64,000 nucleotides of DNA from Fundicoccus_A sp052115865 (GTDB lineage: Bacteria; Bacillota; Bacilli; Lactobacillales; Aerococcaceae). Shown one piece after another: positions 61,160 through 64,000 of this stretch (position 1 is its first letter; each line of letters begins with the position of its first letter). The notes below the pieces were generated by a model. The model was given only the letters and a program-made list of their open reading frames with translations, was not told the DNA's origin and made no database searches. Where the stretch lies: assembly GCF_052115865.1 (NCBI RefSeq), contig NZ_JBQKME010000013.1, positions 6,021-70,020 on the forward strand, written 5' to 3'. Made by a program: the position numbers and the translations under genes.

Positions 61160-62554
61160 GTGAATAATCGATATGAATGGAACAATCTGTTGCGATTTGT
61201 TGCTGTTATCGTTGGGTCACTCGTTTCATTAGCCTGTATTTATTTATCGTTTTATATTAAATTTGCGGGTGATATTCCAGCACGAAACTTCAGAGCGTTC
61301 GAGGGCAGTTATTTATGGATATTTATTGGGTTCATTATTATCAATATTCTGTTCGAAACCTATATTTTTTATAATAAAACAGTATTGGACTTGTTTTATT
61401 TTACGATGTTAAGTCAATTAGTTTTAACGATTTTTATGATGGCTGTAACCTATGCGGGAAGCTGGTTAACCTTCCCAAGAAGTGTTATTATGATAAATTT
61501 TGTTGTTGGAACTTTTGGGATGTTTCTATATAATTCCTTTGTCTATTGGGCATACCATCGTATTCGAGGGAAGAAAAAAATATTGGTGGTAGGTGATGAG
61601 AAAAGTGCAATCAATGCGATTCGTAACTTTGATTTAATGAAGAATCGACGTCATGAAGTCACTCATGTTGTCTTATCGAATTACTATAATAATGTGAGAA
61701 ATAATGCAGATGAAGTGGATATTGTTTATGTAACGGGACATATTGAAGAGTCTGAAAGGGTTAAAATTTACGAATATCTTACCGAACAAAATAAAAAAAT
61801 GTTTTTAAGTCCAAACTTTCAAAACTTAATGATGGTTAAACCGAATATTATGAACTTCGAAGATGAAAGTATTATTGAAGTATCGCCTTTTAAAATTTCA
61901 GCAGAAGAAGAGCTTATTAAACGTTCAATTGATATTTTGGTAGCTTTAGTGTTAATTGTTATCACGGCGCCTATTATGTTGATTGCCATGATTGCTATTA
62001 AACTCGATTCACCTGGTCCTGTTTTATATAAGCAGGAACGTATTACAAAAAATCAACGGGAATTTAATATTTTGAAGTTTCGTTCGATGTCAGTTACGGC
62101 TGAACAAGATTCAGGTCCGGTGCTAGCGACTTCTAATGATTCGCGAGTGACAAAGGTAGGCCGTACGATTCGAAGTTTACGGATTGATGAATTGCCTCAA
62201 TTATTTAATGTGTTAAAAGGGGATATGTCGCTTGTGGGACCACGTCCTGAACGACCGTTTTTTGTGAATCAATTTAAAGAAGCTAATCCTTATTACAGCT
62301 TAAGACATAATGTGCGTGCTGGAATAACTGGTTATGCACAAGTTTACGGAAAGTATAGTACGGATTTTAATAGTAAGTTAAATTTTGATTTGCTTTATAT
62401 CAAAAACTACTCTCTATCGTTTGATTTTAAATTGTTATTTCAAACAGTCAAAATTTTATTTGATAAAGTAAGTTCTCGCGGTGTGGATGAAGAAGAACAA
62501 GAAATACATGCGGACTGGACTGACTTTGAAGATAAATTAATCATTATTGAATAA
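61160..62554 (+). CDS. Undecaprenyl-phosphate sugar phosphotransferase (WcaJ/CpsE type)
   Basis: 464 aa. Four to five N-terminal membrane helices (~10-125), a CoA-binding-like Rossmann segment (KKILVVGDEKSAINAI), then the C-terminal bacterial sugar transferase domain: KRSIDILVALVLIVITAP, LDSPGPVLYKQER, FRSM, and the signature SLRIDELPQLFNVLKGDMSLVGPRPERP. It primes capsule or exopolysaccharide repeat synthesis by moving a sugar-1-phosphate to the lipid carrier. The GTG start follows GAGGAGGGG. No other polysaccharide genes lie in the window. Confidence 0.93.
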   Translation: MNNRYEWNNLLRFVAVIVGSLVSLACIYLSFYIKFAGDIPARNFRAFEGSYLWIFIGFIIINILFETYIFYNKTVLDLFYFTMLSQLVLTIFMMAVTYAGSWLTFPRSVIMINFVVGTFGMFLYNSFVYWAYHRIRGKKKILVVGDEKSAINAIRNFDLMKNRRHEVTHVVLSNYYNNVRNNADEVDIVYVTGHIEESERVKIYEYLTEQNKKMFLSPNFQNLMMVKPNIMNFEDESIIEVSPFKISAEEELIKRSIDILVALVLIVITAPIMLIAMIAIKLDSPGPVLYKQERITKNQREFNILKFRSMSVTAEQDSGPVLATSNDSRVTKVGRTIRSLRIDELPQLFNVLKGDMSLVGPRPERPFFVNQFKEANPYYSLRHNVRAGITGYAQVYGKYSTDFNSKLNFDLLYIKNYSLSFDFKLLFQTVKILFDKVSSRGVDEEEQEIHADWTDFEDKLIIIE

Positions 62555-62562
62555 ATACCTTT

Positions 62563-62594
62563 TAGCCTATCAAGTTATTGATGGGCTATTTATT
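62563..62594 (+). terminator. Terminator of sugar transferase gene
   Basis: Stem TAGCCTATCAA (62563-62573) with TTGATGGGCTA (62578-62588), one G-U pair, then a T-rich tail. Confidence 0.8.
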
Positions 62595-62677
62595 ATTATA
62601 GTGACTTAAATCTTATGGAACTATCGATTTGAGCGGCATCTAAATTATGTTTTTTGTTAATTTGAAAGTCATAAAAA

Positions 62678-62706
62678 TAGTCAGTGAAAATAACATATGC
62701 TATACT
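62678..62706 (+). promoter_or_regulatory. Promoter of secreted protein gene
   Basis: TAGTCA (62678-62683), 17-base spacer and TATACT (62701-62706). The -35 is weak; the -10 and spacing are good. Confidence 0.55.
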
Positions 62707-62740
62707 GAAACCATAAATCCAAATAAGAAAGGTGATTTAA

Positions 62741-63850
62741 ATGAAAAAAGGTTTAAAAGCTTTAAGTAGTCTTTTGATTGCACTATTAGTAGCATTACAA
62801 ATTGTACCTGCCGTAGGCGCACAAGAATCTGATGTAAAAACAATTTTACAAGAGATTAATCAAGCTAACGCTGAAGTAACATCGATGAGTGGAGATGGAT
62901 TTATTTCACTTGCGATGGTTAGTAACGAACAACGTGCTGATTTAGGACAATTAAACTATGACTTTTCCTACAATGTTGATCCTCGCTTTGGCTTAGAAGC
63001 TCATGGTGAAGTTGTTTCTCCATTTATTGGCGAAGCATTAGGATTTGACCTTTTCTATGAAAATGCAGTAGGTTATTTATTTGATGGAACAGCGTGGCAA
63101 GCACAAGATTTTAGTGCAGAAGAAAAAGAAATTTCAGATGCTTTCTATCAAGCGTTAAACGAAATGTCTGGAATGGAAGAAACACCTGAAGCGCAAGCAA
63201 GTCTTGATTTAAATGAAAAATATACTGATTTTGAAGAAACAGATACTGAATATGTATTTTCTTTAAAACAAAATATTAATGCTGATGAATTATGGGCAGA
63301 TCTTAATTCAGTTGTTGATTTAAACGCTGTTAAAGAAGAAGCAATTCAACAAGCAGAAACAGAAGCGGGTCAAGAATTAGACCAAGAAACAAAAGATATG
63401 ATTGACTCTATGTATAGTGCTGATATTTTAGATGTATTCTTAAAAACAAATCCAGTATTTACTACTCATTACGACAAAGAAACATTACGTTTAACTAAAA
63501 TGGCTTTTGAATTCCAAATTAACTTAGCTGACTTTGTACCTGCTGATGTTGTAGCGGAAGAAGACATGAGTGCTATGCCACAAGTTATTATTGTTGCTGG
63601 TGAAATGAACTTTGCTAATTATGGTGAACAATTTGATATTGCTGTTCCTCAAGAAGCAATTGATAGTTTAGTTCCAACTGAAACAGAAACACCAACAGAA
63701 ACTGACACAGAAACTGAAGATGGTGAGACAACAGATGAGTCTGTTGAAGAAACGATTGAAGATGTAGTGGAAGAATCTGCTGAAGAAACAGAAACAACAG
63801 AAGAAACAACTGAGGAAACTGTTGAAGAATCGGCTGAAGATGCAGAATAA
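62741..63850 (+). CDS. Secreted protein with acidic Thr/Glu-rich C-terminal tail
   Basis: 369 aa. A signal peptide (Lys-rich start, hydrophobic ~10-24) ends VGA-Q. Residues ~28-310 form one ordered domain resembling DUF6612/LppX-like beta proteins (MSGDGFISLAMVSNEQRADL, NYDFSYNVDPRFGLEAHGEV); that assignment is tentative. The last ~60 residues are Thr/Glu repeats (TETETPTETDTETEDGE). No lipobox and no LPXTG, so it is predicted to be released or held by charge. The body uses well-favoured codons, hinting at strong expression. Function unknown. Confidence 0.75.
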   Translation: MKKGLKALSSLLIALLVALQIVPAVGAQESDVKTILQEINQANAEVTSMSGDGFISLAMVSNEQRADLGQLNYDFSYNVDPRFGLEAHGEVVSPFIGEALGFDLFYENAVGYLFDGTAWQAQDFSAEEKEISDAFYQALNEMSGMEETPEAQASLDLNEKYTDFEETDTEYVFSLKQNINADELWADLNSVVDLNAVKEEAIQQAETEAGQELDQETKDMIDSMYSADILDVFLKTNPVFTTHYDKETLRLTKMAFEFQINLADFVPADVVAEEDMSAMPQVIIVAGEMNFANYGEQFDIAVPQEAIDSLVPTETETPTETDTETEDGETTDESVEETIEDVVEESAEETETTEETTEETVEESAEDAE

Positions 63851-63897
63851 TTAGTTTAAATTAAATTTAGAAATTAGATCAAGTAACGCTTGATATG

Positions 63898-63949
63898 CTC
63901 CCCCTAAAGTAGACGCTGAAAAAGTAAAACTACTTTTGGGGGAGTTTTT
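63898..63949. terminator. Strong inverted repeat: terminator, or end of an IS element
   Basis: CTCCCCCTAAAGTAG (63898-63912) pairs with CTACTTTTGGGGGAG (63930-63944) with one mismatch, followed by TTTTT. It can terminate the secreted-protein gene. It also lies immediately before a new start codon, as do the structured ends of some IS3-family elements. Confidence 0.7.
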
Positions 63950-64000
63950 ATGCGTTCAAATAGTAAACATACGTGGGAAGAATTGGAAAGATTTATTCGA
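63950..64000 (+). CDS. Start of a gene, possibly an IS transposase (partial)
   Basis: Seventeen codons from the ATG at 63950, with GGGGGAG 5 bases upstream, reading MRSNSKHTWEELERFIR to the window edge. The basic, helix-forming start after a strong inverted repeat suggests an IS3-type OrfA, but this short piece does not prove it. Confidence 0.35.
   Translation, partial: MRSNSKHTWEELERFIR

Overview
The window is AT-rich DNA from a Gram-positive bacterium. Strong AGGAGG-type ribosome sites, frequent GTG/TTG starts, Firmicute-type PurR, CdaA-CdaR-GlmM, PurR-GlmU-Prs, BirA/BioY, a Zur-like box, a TPP riboswitch and two LmrCD-type exporters point to Lactobacillales. The Aerococcaceae/Carnobacteriaceae side is my best guess, but it is an inference from gene content. 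No rRNA, tRNA, prophage or CRISPR is visible. The window opens inside an oligopeptide-type ABC operon and closes about 50 bases into a gene that may be an IS transposase.

Layout. 1-3.7 kb: peptide/nickel-type ABC transporter (minus strand). 4.0-5.3 kb: DUF308-like membrane protein. 5.5-9.0 kb: heterodimeric ABC exporter. 9.2-12.8 kb: AraC regulator, two tandem uronate-dehydrogenase-like SDRs and an unusual PfkB-family protein. 12.8-15.8 kb: TPP riboswitch and a thiamine-precursor importer. 15.8-17.3 kb: BioY and BirA. 17.4-20.1 kb: amidase and Xaa-Pro peptidase. 20.3-25.6 kb: DedA-type protein, YidD, c-di-AMP synthase operon with GlmM, RlmA-type methyltransferase. 25.6-28.7 kb: AraC regulator facing an iron alcohol dehydrogenase, then a Ser/Glu-rich secreted protein. 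28.9-35.1 kb: HAD phosphatase joined in frame to a secreted protein across an A12 run, ArsR regulator, transketolase, cardiolipin synthase. 35.1-35.6 kb: tandem 31-bp repeat array. 35.7-43.3 kb: divergent sigma-54, membrane-anchored acidic protein, MarR with a second heterodimeric exporter, DUF218 protein. 43.4-47.5 kb: TrpXYZ-type ABC importer behind a candidate Tyr/Phe leader-peptide attenuator. 47.7-49.6 kb: YugP-like protease and a DUF697-type GTPase. 49.9-50.1 kb: second repeat array. 50.3-52.9 kb: Zur-boxed zinc importer. 53.0-57.5 kb: lipoprotein(SBP+VWA)-XpaC-SBP-TelA module with two disrupted genes. 57.5-60.9 kb: PurR, GlmU, Prs. 61.2-63.9 kb: sugar-phosphate transferase and an acidic-tailed secreted protein.

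Most interesting signals: (1) a leader region at 43.48-43.73 kb with an 18-residue Tyr/Phe-rich peptide, competing hairpins, a perfect 12-nt antiterminator complement and a strong terminator just before the first transporter gene; (2) a dispersed family of 31-bp tandem repeats in which each unit reads as a small terminator-like hairpin, found at three loci with a shared terminal unit; (3) the lipoprotein/VWA-XpaC-SBP-TelA module, a plausible membrane-spanning stress system, carrying a poly-A frameshift in one gene and a nonsense codon in another; (4) five ABC solute-binding proteins without a lipobox, all ending their signal peptide in Ala-Gln.

The metabolic theme is scavenging: peptides, thiamine pyrimidine, biotin, aromatic-type amino acids and zinc all have importers here, several with their own cis-regulatory signal, alongside housekeeping cell-wall precursor genes (GlmM, GlmU, c-di-AMP).
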